DNA from: Centrapalus pauciflorus
Lineage: Eukaryota; Streptophyta; Magnoliopsida; Asterales; Asteraceae
Assembly (NCBI GenBank): GCA_020465985.1
Contig: JAANYP010002985.1
Span: forward strand, 262,494 to 326,493
DNA: 64,000 nt
Direction of reading: 5' to 3'
A model generated the notes under the pieces. That model was not told where the DNA came from. It did not search any database and was given only the letters and a program-made list of their open reading frames with translations. A program made the translations under genes and the position numbers. Below, in pieces: positions 1-10,754 of this stretch. The stretch's first letter is position 1. Every line of letters starts with the position of its first letter.

Positions 1-1950
1 CATCATCATCACCAGAATCATCTTCTTCCAAGTTCATTAGCACTCCTTGTGCTGGATTGTCTGTCATTACTATTTTCTTTTCAAACAATCGTACCTCTTC
101 TGCATGCAATTTTCTTGCAAGTTCAGCATTAGCTCTCACTTTCATTTCTCTTGGATATTTCTTCTTCTTAGGGCTTTCCACCAAAACCCCTTTACCTTTA
201 CCAGAAACCTGTGGCTGAGAGGTTTGAGCTTCAGAGACCATTCCTTCTTGTATAAACATTGTGCCAGCCTTAGGTCTTGAATTCTGAGTAAATTTTAGCT
301 CAGCAGGTGGAGTTTCACCAGTAACAGCTTGAGGAATTTCTGTAGTTGTTGGCTGATTTTGTGACGATGTTGGATGTGGAGCTGCTGGTGGTGTTTGATT
401 CTCCCTCGTTTGGATGCATCAGGTCGTTCAGAGGGAGTAAAGACTTTTGCAACCAATGCTGCAAGTGTAGCATCATGTTTGAGTAGGCTCTCACCAGATA
501 CTCTCAAGGCTTGCTTTATCATGACAATTTGCTGTTGTTGTGCAACTATGACTTGCTGCATGCTTGCAATCTGTTTGCCTTGAGCTTCAATGATAGCCTT
601 GTATTGATCAAAGGCAGCAATAATAGGTACAAGAGTAGGATTCATCAATGCCTGTAGTTTCAGACTAGGCTCAATGTCCTAAAGTGTTGTTGGCACCTTT
701 GGAATATCACTGGCAATATTACCAGAATGTGTTCTCGTAGGAGAAAATTTTGGGCCCCTCTGTTCTTGGTTCTGAGGACTTCCAGAAGATGTATGAACAT
801 CCTATGTTGCCATGGTAGTGGTCTTAAGGATGTTGTCACTGTCCAGAACCCCTCTTGCAGGAGTATCAGTAGTGATAGCCACATATACCATATGATCAAC
901 CTCTGTTGGGTTGATCACCTCCTTGTTGAGGTTGTGAGTGTCCTCATTTGTTTCCCTTTGGATATTTTGCACAGGAGGATGCTCATGTGCAGTGCTTTCA
1001 GTCATTTGGGTGAGAGGTGGGATGGAAGGAGCATCACCACTTATTTTCTTTTTGAGTGCAGTGGGTGATGGAGTAGGTTGATCAGAAGGAGCAGATGGTG
1101 ATTTATTTGTATCATGTGGAGGGGTTTAGGTTCCTGTGGGTTGAGCATTAAAGTGGGGTTGTTCATGCTCAGGAACTTCTCTCTGTTTCCTGTAACAACA
1201 GCCCTCATTGCTTAAGTCAATGGGGGTGTTAGTGCCTGAAAATTTGTCATTGTGTATCAAAAATCTTTTGACAGATTGTCATGTGTGACAATAGGAAACA
1301 TGTATTCTCGTGTGTGTTTTCAAATTTTCAAAATGATTTGCAAAAATGTGAGCCAAAAACCTAGGATACATAAAAATTTCTCATGTTTGGGATTCAGATT
1401 ATTTAACATCCCTTGAAAAATCATACCATAAAAATTGAACTATTTTCTAGTGGATAAGCAAATAAAGCAGTAGCAATGTTTGAAGAAAATTCGCACCAAC
1501 CTGTTCGTTTAGGGCTTAGGCATTGTTGAAGGATATGGATAAGGTATTTCCATTGGAAACCAAAAAATTGTTTGTAAAATGTAAGTTTGTCCAATGTGCC
1601 CTCATACCCCAAATGTGCAAGCCCTTCAAATATGGTAGTAGAGATGAATCATTAATACATTGGGCATCTTGCAGTTGTAAGTGCCCAAGAATGGAGTCCT
1701 CAGTGATGGTGATCGGTTGGCCATCAACAGTAGAGTCAATGGAAGTGATTCCATCAACATTTCCAGTACGAGCATGACTCCAAAATTCCTCCAGTTGAGG
1801 AATGTAAATTGTAGGATTCACCATCAAAGCATAATAGATGTTTGTACATCTCAAGAAGTCCACCATCTCGTGGAAACCGTCCAACTCAGCATGCTTCAAA
1901 ATGTAGGGCAGACAGTTGTGCTCTTTGACAATCTTTAATTCTGCCATCAA
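1..1950 (-). pseudogene. Decayed Asteraceae-type retroelement polyprotein fragment
   Basis: Read on the minus strand, the piece from 1950 to about 1590 opens with MMAELKIVKEHN and carries the phrase PQLEEFWSHARTGNVDGITS. The frame then shifts, and 1612-1421 continues with KLTFYKQFF...WKYLIHILQQCLSPKRT. I recognise this combination from repeated Asteraceae retroelement ORFs, usually annotated as hypothetical or copia protein. Further frameshifts occur near 1450-1400. A Thr/Pro/Gln-rich linker follows, then a Q-rich coiled-coil stretch (about 648-400). The last part (about 280 to the window edge) is basic then acidic, includes ELARKLHAEE, and runs off the window. Several frameshifts and stops make it a pseudogene. 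No reverse transcriptase or integrase motif is visible, so the family assignment rests on recalled similarity only. Confidence 0.6.
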
Positions 1951-1998
1951 TGCAATCCTGAATTCAAGAACTAGGTTTTCGACTGAAAGTGGAAGTGC

Positions 1999-2104
1999 GA
2001 TTTAGGGCTCTGGATTTGAAACTGGTAGTTTGAATAGTTTTTCCCGTGATTTAGCGCTCTGGATTTGAAACTGGTAGTTTGAATAATTTTTTCCCGCGAT
2101 TTAA
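1999..2104. repeat. Two-copy 49-50 bp direct repeat
   Basis: The segment starting gatttagggctctggatttg at 1999 recurs at 2048 with few changes, and the start of a third unit appears at 2098. It lies between the retroelement fragment and the longer tandem array. No function is apparent. Confidence 0.8.
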
Positions 2105-3660
2105 AATTAATCAGGTAATTTCATGAACGTAGGTTATAAACAGTTAATCAATTTAATTCAATTGCATTCCATTCCATGAATAATAAAACTTATGTTAACA
2201 ATAATCAAGTAATTTCATAAACCTGGGTTATATACAGATAATCAATTCAATTCAATTGCATTCCATTCCATGAATAATAAAACTTAGGTAAAAATTAATC
2301 AAGTAATTTTATAAACTTAGGTTATATACGGATAATCAATTCAATTCAATTGCATTCCATTCCATGAATTATAAAACTTAGGTTAAAATTAATCAAGTAA
2401 TTTCATAAACCTAGGTTATATACAGATAATCAATTCATTTCCATTAATCCATGTAATTACATGAATAATAAAATAAAACTTAGATTGAAATTAATCAAGT
2501 AATTTCATAAACCTAGGTTATATACAGATAATCAATTCAATTCAATTGCATTCCGTTCCATGAATAATAAAACTTAGGTTAAAATTAATCAAGTAATTTT
2601 ATAAACTTAGGTTATATACAGATAATCAATTCAATTCAATTGCATTCCATTCCATGAATTATAAAACCTAGGTTAAAATTAATCAAGTAATTTTGTAAAC
2701 TTAGGTTCTTAAAACACTTAACAGCTTGAGAAAATGCACTAACAACTTGAGAAATTGAACTAACAACTCGAAACTTGCAAAAACATAATTTTTCAATTTA
2801 ACTCAATTGAATAATAAAACTTAGATTAAAATTAATCAAGTAATTTTATAAACCTAGGTTATATACAGATAATCAATTCATTTCCATTCTATGAAATTAC
2901 ATGAATAATAAAATAAAACGTAGGTTAAAATTAATCAAGTAATTTTATAAACCTAGGTTATATACAGATAATCAATTCATTTCAATTCCATGACATTACA
3001 TGAATAATAAAATAAAACTTAGGTTAAAATTAATCAAGTAATTTCATAAACCTAGGTTATATACAGATAATCAATTCATTTCCATTCCATGAAATTACAT
3101 GAATAGTAAAATAAAACTTAGGTTGAAATTAATCAAATAATTTCATAAACCTAGGTTATATACAGATAATCAATTCATTTCCATTAATCCATTAAATTAC
3201 ATGAATAATAAAATAAAACTTAGATTGAAATTAATCAAGTAATTTCATAAACCTAGGTTATATACAGATAATCAATTCATTTCCATTCCATGAAATTGCA
3301 TGAATAATAAAATAAAACTTAGGTTGAATTTAATCAAGTAATTTCATAAACGTTGGTTATATATACAGATAATCAATTCATTTCCATTACTCCATAAAAT
3401 TACATGAATAATAAAATAAAACTTAGGTTGAAATTAATCAAGTATTTTCATAAACCTTGGTTATACATAGATAATCAATTCATTTCCAATAATCAATGAA
3501 ATTACATGAATAATAAAATAAAACTTAGGTTGAAATTAATCAAGTAATTTCATAAACCTTGGTTATATACAGATAATCAATTCATTTCCATTAATCCATG
3601 AAATTACATGAATAATAAAATAAACTTGGGTTGAAATTAATCAAGTAATTTTATAAACTT
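2105..3660. repeat. Minisatellite array, 94-104 bp unit
   Basis: The phrase cctaggttatatacagataa followed by tcaattca recurs in a head-to-tail array. Measured spacings are 94 bp in the early copies and 99-104 bp in the later ones. The longer copies gain a segment reading close to aaattacatgaataataaaa. About 15 units are visible. A different block near 2700-2815 (cttaacagcttgagaaaatg) interrupts the array, and a near copy of that block ends it at about 3655-3710. This suggests the array and its flank were duplicated together. Units are AT-rich and non-coding. Two size classes point to at least two rounds of local amplification. Confidence 0.9.
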
Positions 3661-3929
3661 AACAACTTGAGAAAATGCACTAACAACTTGCGAAATTGAC
3701 AAAAATACCCTTACTAATACAATAGCATGTATTTTATTTTTAGGGGCATTTACATCATTTCAGTAGAAATATGAAAATGGCGGCATGTAATGACCACGCG
3801 CATACAACCATTACCCTTTTCCTATTCCTGCCATTCATCTTCCCCAACGTCATAAAAGTGCATAACATATACCTGCAAGTCATCATTTAAAACTCTCGCC
3901 AAGCAACTACGCAAATCCGATTAACGACT
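3661..3929 (+). promoter_or_regulatory. Upstream region of the F-box gene
   Basis: This 269 bp stretch separates the minisatellite from the F-box start codon. Its first 50 bp duplicate the block that interrupts the array at 2705-2755. The part from 3775 on is less AT-rich and probably holds the promoter and 5' UTR. A cataaaagt element near 3850 could be a TATA-like site, but that is weak evidence. Confidence 0.35.
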
Positions 3930-4745
3930 ATGGAGCTTCTAGACGAAGTAATAGCTAGAATATTGGGGTTTTTTGGTGCATCAAGTGCCTTTGAACTTTT
4001 TAAAATCAAGAGAATGTAAGTTTCCTAACCCTATCATATACTATCGATTCAACTAATATTGTGATGTATTTGCCTATTTTAGCGATACATTAAGGTTAAT
4101 GAACCGTAGCCCATTAATTTGGGCTTAGATTTTAGATTTTCTCAATGAACATGACGTATTTGCCTATTTAAGAGTACGTGTTATTAAGAAATTACAGTTG
4201 ATAATAATGTATTTGCCTATTTAAGAGTACGTTTTATTAAGCTTTTATGTCTGCATTCATTACGGTTGCAAAACCTTCTATCGCGAGGCAGCCTCTGATG
4301 TAGTTTATCAGATGATGGAAGTTGATTCCATCCTCCGAATAGGGTTTAGAGGGCCAAAATCTGAACTAATTTACCTTCTGAGGGAGAAGGAAAACATTAA
4401 CTTGCTCTTTAATGATGGATTGGTACACTTTATTTGCAATGTTTTCTATTGTTTTTTTTTATTTGCCTAAACATGACATACATATTTATGTTTCAGTATT
4501 GTCTTGATCAACAGTTATATATTTATAACGCGGGTTTGGAGACTAAAGGAAAGGAGAAGCTACAGCGGGCAGCACGTTCCGGATCGCTTCATGCTAAGTT
4601 TCTCCTCGGAATGCTGCTGATGGCAGAAGGAAGACAAAGCGTACAAGACGCTAGGAGCCTGTTGAATGATGCCTTCAGAAAATCATCAGCGCGTCCGCAG
4701 TCGGTGACTGAAACGGCTGCCAAAGTCCGTCGGTTGTTGATGTAG
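3930..4745 (+). CDS. F-box protein, At2g35280-like, with Sel1-like C-terminus
   Basis: Three exons splice cleanly: 3930-4015, 4242-4422 and 4497-4745. All borders are GT-AG and phases agree, giving 171 residues. Residues 1-30 (MELLDEVIARILGFFGASSA) read as a short F-box, the segment that binds SKP1 in SCF ubiquitin ligases. The C-terminal exon has a Sel1-like helical repeat (KEKLQRAARSGSLHAKFLLG), the pattern I recall for plant At2g35280/At1g67623-type F-box proteins. The middle exon holds CKTFYREAASD. Length is typical for the group. Intron 1 carries three copies of a phrase containing gtatttgcctatt (4064, 4152, 4207). The start codon is the only ATG upstream that keeps the F-box in frame. 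The substrate is unknown, and expression cannot be judged here. Confidence 0.78.
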
Positions 4746-5184
4746 GATCGCCAGAGGTTTCTACCGAGGCATTTCAACCGGTTGAGCCGTTCTTGTCAAC
4801 AACACAACTAGAAAGATGATGCATTAAATAGAGGGTTTCTTTTTGTAAATGAATACATTTTTAGTTGTAATGTTTGTATTTGGGATGCTTGTTACCACAA
4901 TTTTATACAAACGTGGGATGTGAATGTATGGTTTTGACACAATCCTGTAATTACTACAAGCAGGTTTTGATTTATAATACAATATATGTTTAGGTTTATG
5001 TACAAATGTTTGTTTATCATTTTTGTTGGTTTGAATTCCAATTAGAGTAAATTGCAAAAAAAAATGGTCCTTAAACTATACCCAAATTGCAGGTATAAGT
5101 TATTTAGCTTAAATAACTTTGGTTATTAATGATATTCTAGCCGTTCAAAATATAAGATATAATTTATATCATTATCACTTATAA
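4746..5184. other. 3' flank of F-box gene with a transposon-end relic
   Basis: The first part is presumably the 3' UTR (T-rich, several aataca-like signals). From about 5044, agagtaaattgcaaaaaaaa then atggtccttaaactatacc resembles the ends of the fold-back elements at 33939 and 55991, which also begin with gtaaatt or taattg followed by A-rich sequence. It looks like an orphan terminal repeat. No partner end was found. Confidence 0.4.
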
Positions 5185-5287
5185 AATAAAAAAGCCAAAG
5201 AAGTTCCATATATGTTAGACTCGAACACATGACCAACCCAACACACTAACACCATCCACCACCTTTACCACTAAGCTAAGTCATGCA
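5185..5287 (-). mobile_element. tRNA-derived SINE fragment
   Basis: On the minus strand, TAGCTTAGTGGTAAAGG (near 5281-5264) matches a Pol III A box. ATGTGTTCGAGTCTAAC (near 5230-5214) matches a B box. Spacing of about 45 bp fits a tRNA-like head. The sequence does not fold convincingly into a functional tRNA and has no clear anticodon arm, so a SINE remnant is more likely than a tRNA gene. The tail is AT-rich without a clean target-site duplication. Confidence 0.55.
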
Positions 5288-6468
5288 TTTTTGTATTTTT
5301 TTCATAAAACATTTCTGATATTTTAATATTAATTTTGGACCGAAATATTTAAAAAAATGAAGCCAAAATTTATGCGAAAATTTTAAATTAGACTTGCCGT
5401 TTTACATTCTGTGAACTTCGATAATTACAGTTAATGCCTACAAACACAATCATTAATCTGCTTATACACTTTTCTGCCGAATCTTCATAATTTTTAATCT
5501 TTTTCAACTCTCACCAAAAGAGCTTAAAGGATCGTGGATACTGAAACCATGAACAATCAACTTGTTATTCAAAATAATGGCGAGGCAGATGATCATGATG
5601 GATATGAATCAGAGGAGTACGATGATTATGATGAACAACACGAGATGGATGATGTTGCAATCAATGCAAGTCCAATCAAAATAGTAGTTCCGTCGAGGGG
5701 CATAACAAGGTTATCTAAGTTTCGCAACCGCTACAGCATACCCGGTGCATTAAAGCTCAAGGTAACGTTTGATACAATGGATAGGCTAACAGGAGATCAC
5801 AGATGAGTGTTTGCAAGTGTTTTAGGAGACATGGTTCGTGAGAACATAGGCTTGAAGATTCTGACATGGAAGAAGGTCGGTTCAGAAGCAAGAGCTAAGC
5901 TATGGGATGAAATCACGGTTAGTTTTAATGAATTATGTTTAATTTCTTAATGTTCAAAAATTAAACAAGATTGCTGTTAATCGGATTTATGTATTTAATT
6001 TCTTATTTGCAGCAATATTTTGATGTTGATGAGACATACAGAAAGTTAGTAATGAATTGTCTTGGTGCACATCTAAGGAATTTCAGAAAAAATTGAGGGG
6101 AAAATAAATACTGCCCAACAAAGATACACCTTCAAAACTAAAATCAAGTCCCATCCAAGTATAGTGCAATTGTAAAGCACAAGGAATGGGTTGATTTCGT
6201 ACAGTATACGAGCACGGAAGCTTACCAGGTTTTGGTTATATTATAACTAATTCCATACATATATCTTTCATATTATACATAGTGTTTGCAAATGTTAATT
6301 AAGTATCATTTTGTTCTGAATTTAAGAAAAAGTCAGATGCATCTAAAGAGGCGCGCTCCATGTCTGTTTATCTGCATACTATGGGACGAGGTGGATACGA
6401 AAATGTGAAAAAAAACTGGTAACTACATTTAAAGAACAGTAATTTGTTTATGTTTTCTATTTTCTAAG

Positions 6469-6472
<4 letters not shown>

Positions 6473-6510
<38 letters not shown>

Positions 6511-6662
6511 TAGTTGGTTTAACTTTACATGTGTATTTGGTAATTGAAGCAGATGAAGAACCCCCACGTGGTATATTGTGGTTGAAAGGAAGGCAAAACA
6601 AGGAAGGGGCATTTCGAGATGAAAGGACTAAAGCAAAGGCCGATGAAGTAGTAAGCATTTTT

Positions 6663-6716
<54 letters not shown>
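6473..6716. repeat. (GT)n and (CA)n(TA)n microsatellites
   Basis: A (GT)n run occupies about 6473-6506. An (AC)n run followed by (TA)n occupies about 6664-6716. Both lie in introns of the degraded CACTA gene. Short ORFs read across them are artefacts of the repeats. Confidence 0.9.
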
Positions 6717-6718
<2 letters not shown>

Positions 6719-7639
6719 TTGACAGATATATGCTAATACATAATTTAATTACATATTCATGTTTATTTTCATGAAACAAATTACTTATTGCCTATTGTAA
6801 TCTTTAATGCAGAGAGCCACCGATGACAATATCAAAGTCGAAACCTTAATGGTTGATGAGGGGACTGATGCCTTGACAGAGGTATTTGGTCCCAAAAAGT
6901 CGGGATATGCAAGAGGAGTGTGCAGCGGAGTGACAATCAGAAAATATTTTAATATTCCTCGAAGAAAAGCATCGGATGATGAGAGAGTCAAACTACTTGA
7001 AGTAGCACTTGCTGCTGAGAAACGCGAACGTGAAGTTGAGAGCCGCGAAAGTGAAGCTGATCTGAGACGCGAACGTGAAGACAAAAAACTTAAGATAAAG
7101 TTGTTGACGACAAATGTGGAAGATACACAGGCAATGGTTCACCAACTTATGGCTCGGTTTGATGCACAAGGGGAGAAGCCAGAATCATTGTCAACTGATG
7201 CACCAGAATCTGAGGAAACCATTTATTGTATTAATTATGCTAATTAACATTTTATACATTTATTTTACAAACAAATGCATTTCTTAATTTTTATTGCAGG
7301 TGTCTCCAGTGGTGTCTCCACCATTGGACGTTAATCCTAACGCTGCCAATACTCATCAGGATGATGGTCATTTTGCGAAGGAAAAGCCAGTTGTACAAAC
7401 AAATGCAAGTATTCAAATATTTGAATTAAATTAATTAGTTTAATATTATTTTCGAGTTCACTGTGATTTAATAGTTTTACATATATACATGACTTATTAA
7501 TTTACCGAGTTTTATATATAGGAATCGATTGGTAATCTGTTGGCGAGTCAAACAGCACGCCACCTGATTCACAAGTCACGAAGAATACTAAGCCGAGGCA
7601 AAAGAGGCAGCACTCTCCAACAGTGGCAAAACAACCGCA

Positions 7640-8106
7640 TGTATATAACTTCCAAACTCAGAACTTTATATTGAAACTCAGAATGATTGCAACTTTCACA
7701 AGAACCTCTAATCCTTTTGGTTAGACTAAGAACACAGGCTGTTCATAGGCATTTACAACCTTAGAGGCTTAGGAAAACTTAAAACAGAATAGCAAAATAT
7801 TACGTGTTTAGAACTTATGTCTACTCTAATTTTTCTATTCTATTTGATTCCTTGTAAAACTACAATTTATCTTCGAGAGATATCTTCAAATCTTCTGATC
7901 ATTATGTCTTCCTGGAATGTAGCCTCTTCTGTTATTATCAACAAGCAACTTGATCATTTGACTCTAGCAGCTTGAGTTTCTTGAACTAGCAGCTTGAGTT
8001 TCATGAACTAACAGCTACAGAATTGTAACCACTCTAGAAGTATGCTAACAGCATGAAAACCTCAACTAGCAGCTTGACATTTATACTACATGATATTTTC
8101 CCAACA
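7640..8106 (-). mobile_element. Solo copia-type LTR in an intron
   Basis: The minus strand begins TGTTGGGAAAATATC, a form I know from Ty1/copia LTRs. It ends near GGAAGTTATATACA, about 467 bp. ATGTA at 7639-7643 and at 8107-8111 could be a 5 bp target-site duplication; in that case the left border is 7644. No internal domain, primer-binding site or second LTR accompanies it, so it is probably a solo LTR. It contains short repeats of a phrase close to ctagcagcttgagtttc (7965-8075). It separates the DUF8039 block from earlier exons. Confidence 0.55.
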
Positions 8107-8507
8107 ATGTATTCATCCAAAATATTCATACGTACATTTATCTTCGGTTTAATCAAATTTTGATGCATGCATACATACAAATTTAAAAGGTGTCAGCTGT
8201 AAACTGTGGAACATAAAGAGGGAAAGCATCATTGCTAAGGCTACTATCTACCTGACAGATGAAAAACTGATGCTTCATAACACACCACTCATAGATGATT
8301 GCTACAAAATGTCCGTTGACCAATCGATTATAGATGCAACTTGTATTCTAGATGAAGGAAACAATGATTTCATAACAGCTAAGGACGCCATAGGTGGTTT
8401 TTATGCATTGCCCAATAACAAAGTGATTATTGATGAGGGTCACGAGGTATTTTATCTGGCTAGCTACATATTTGTGTGTGTATATTTGTGTGTGTGTGTC
8501 TATACAT

Positions 8508-8548
8508 ACATATATATATATATATATATAATATATATATATATATAG
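8508..8548. repeat. (TA)n microsatellite at the gypsy breakpoint
   Basis: An imperfect (TA)n tract lies exactly where the DUF8039 gene stops and the gypsy chromodomain starts. No 3' LTR is present on this side. Confidence 0.9.
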
Positions 8549-8747
8549 CTTTCATCACATCCTTTGATTCCCAAGACAGATGTGAACCTTTGTGGTGTTT
8601 CCACTGGACAAGCACCATCTGCACCTCTTTGTTGCGAAACTTTTTGGTTTTCGAGTCCAGAATACATTCTGGCTCTTCAACCACGCGAAGCTTCTCATCA
8701 ATTTGCAGATCAATATGTGGTATCTGCACTTCTCTTTCATCAGCCAA
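8549..8747 (-). pseudogene. Chromodomain end of gypsy integrase
   Basis: The translation holds EKLRVVEEPECILDSKTKK and VQWKHHKGSHLSWES, the usual C-terminal chromodomain pattern of plant chromoviruses (VxxILDxR...VxVxWxxHxxxxxTWE). Such domains are thought to steer integration to marked chromatin. The reading then runs into the TA repeat (IYIYIL), so the natural stop and 3' end are lost. Confidence 0.8.
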
Positions 8748-9047
8748 GCTCTTTCGCAGATGACTAACATGGAATACAGGATGTATACTCGCTTAGTCTG
8801 TTGGCAATTCAAGACGATAAGATTGATTCCCTATCTTTTCAACGATCTTGAATGGACCTATAAATCATGGAGCTAGCTTGTTTCGCTTTATAAATCACAC
8901 CACATTCTTCATTGTGGATACTTTCAGTATCACCCAATTGTTGACTGCAAAACTGATCAACCTGTGACGATTGTCATAATAAGATTTCTGCCTGCTTTGA
9001 GCTTCAAGAATATTCCTTCTAACCAGTTGAATCTTCTCATGAGTTAA

Positions 9048-9730
9048 CTATAGAAGGGTCGGACCCGCTAATGGCGATTCACCAGTTTCGCGCCAACAGG
9101 TGGGAGTTCGGCACTTTCTTCCATATAAGGCTTTGAAAGGAGCCATCTTGATCGTGGAATGATAACTGTTGTTGTATGAGAATTTGACCAAAGGCAAATG
9201 GTCATCCCAGTTACCACCCAAATCAAGAATGCAGGCACGGACCATATCTTCAAGAGTTAAGATAGTGCGTTCACTTTGGCCATCTGCATTAGAATGATAA
9301 GCGGTGCTCATAGAGATTCGAGTACCCATCCTGTCTTGCAGCTCCATAATCTAGAAGTGAAACTACTATTACGATCGGAGACGATAGACTTTGGCACACC
9401 ATGACGAGAAATAACCTCGGTGATGTACATTTGTGCCAATCTCTCAAGAGTATACGTCTCTTTCATTCGTATGAAGTGAGCTGACTTCGTTAAACGATCC
9501 ACGACTACCCAGCTAGAGTCATGCTGTCTCTTGGTTTTAGGCTATTTTGTAACGAAGTCCATGGTTATATGCTCCCACTTCCACTCAGGAACTGGTAGGG
9601 GTTGCATATTCCCGAAGGGTTTCTGACGTTCTGCCTTAACCATTTGACAAACTCGACAGCTTTCAACAAATTGACCGTTGTCTTTCTTCATTCCTGGCCA
9701 CCAATAATCAGCTTTAAGATCGAAGTACAT
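9048..9730 (-). pseudogene. Gypsy integrase, broken in frames
   Basis: Minus-strand pieces run 9730-9542, 9502-9308 and 9347-9048. The first has YWWPGMKKD and CRVCQMVKAE, the end of the zinc-binding HHCC region, followed by ITMDFV with the first catalytic Asp. The second has MDRLTKSAHF and IVSDRNSSFTS; the expected phrase is SDRD, so the second catalytic Asp appears to be Asn-shifted. The third has TAYHSNADGQSERT, where the Glu is present but Pro-Gln is changed. A GPY/F-like region (SYNNSYHST, ALYGRKCRTP) follows. Stops separate the pieces. Confidence 0.8.
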
Positions 9731-10617
9731 TTTTGAGCTGCCAGGATGAATAGATAACTTGGACTTGTGGGCTTCAGATAGAAGAGTGTTGCGAATTGAA
9801 CAATACTTAGGAATCCAGATTCGGTTTCCCTTGAGACATTAAAGTCCCAAATGATTCATAGATAAGAATTGAAGTTGCCCTTTAAGATTTTCAGAACCAA
9901 GGTTCTCTTCTTTCAGCGCTTCGGCTTGAACAGATTTGATGTCGTCAATGAAATCAGAAGAGAATACAACAGGGGTTAAGGCATAGCAACACTTTTCTGG
10001 ATATACTTTTCTACTCAAAGTATTCGCGACCACGTTGGCTTTGCCGAGATGATATGAGATCTCGCAATCATAGTCCTTGATGAGCTCCAAGGATCGTAGA
10101 TGTTTCATGTTCAGATCCTTTTGAGTAAATAGGTGTTTGAGGCTTTTATGGTCATATAAAGCTGACACCTCGTTCCATAGAGATAATGACGCCAGATTTT
10201 AGTGCAAAGGTAACGGCAGCCATATCAAGATCATGAGTTGGTGCACTTTTCTCGTAATCTTTCAATTGCCTTGAAGCATAGGTAATGACTTTTCCCCTTT
10301 GCATGAGGACACAACCTAAACCTGTACCGGATGCATCGCTATAGACAACAAAGTCATCATTGGCCTCTGGTAAGACTAGGATCGGTGCTTGAATAAGGTT
10401 TTGCTTCAGAGTCTCAAAAGCCTTTTGCTTTTTATCAGACCATACGAAAGTAGTATTATTTCGTGTTAGCATTGTAAGTGGTACAACAATCTTCAAGAAG
10501 TCTTTAATGAATCGCCGGTAGTAACCGGCCAATCCAAGGAAACTTCAGATTTCGTAGAAATTTCGAGGCGTTTGCCACTTTTGAACAGCCTCAACTCTGG
10601 AAGGATCAACTGAAATA

Positions 10618-10636
10618 CCCTAAACCCTAAACCCCC
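10618..10636 (-). repeat. Interstitial telomere-like patch
   Basis: The plus strand reads CCCTAAACCCTAAACCCCC, two plant-type telomere units plus extra C. On the minus coding strand it splits the pol reading ...GHVVSGEG from ISVDPSRVEAV, so about 16 nt appear to have been added inside pol. Confidence 0.75.
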
Positions 10637-10669
10637 TTCGCCAGATACGACATGGCCAAGAAAATGAAT

Positions 10670-10754
10670 CTATAAAAATAACAAAGTAGAATTTCAAGTT
10701 TTTATTCAGACAAAGAACACTTAAGAAATAACTCGAGACAATATAAGGTTATAC
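10670..10754 (-). other. 85 nt GT-AG intron-like insert in RT
   Basis: On the minus strand the insert begins GTATAACC and ends TTTTTATAG. Removing it joins W-L-R-H to I-H-F-L-G-H in frame, the normal gypsy sequence at this point. It is AT-rich and has in-frame stops. It may be an acquired intron or a short insertion that mimics one. Confidence 0.55.

Larger units (their letters stand above)
5534..8446 (+). pseudogene. CACTA (En/Spm) accessory gene: Transposase_24 plus DUF8039, broken
   Basis: Exon-like blocks with GT-AG borders lie at 5534-5917, 6013-6228, 6327-6418, 6553-6651, 6813 to about 7217, 7300 to about 7404, and about 8190-8446. The first opens with an acidic region (DGYESEEYDDYDEQ). 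Later blocks give LGDMVREN, KEWVDFVQYT, SVYLHTMGRGGYENVKK, LWLKGRQNKEG, DALTEVFG and GYARGVCSGVT. This is the order I recall for the Ptta/En/Spm plant transposase family (Pfam Transposase_24). A Glu/Arg-rich coiled coil follows (7000-7150). The last block (CKLWNIKRESIIAKATIYL...AIGGFYALPN) resembles DUF8039. It is broken: a TGA at 5804 stands where Trp is expected, and stops or shifts occur in exon 2. Sequence ends at a TA microsatellite where a gypsy element begins. No CACTA DDE transposase is present. Confidence 0.7.

Noticed and set aside
2105..3660. CRISPR-like array of regularly spaced repeats
   Set aside because: Units are contiguous diverged tandem copies without unique spacers, in a plant genome.
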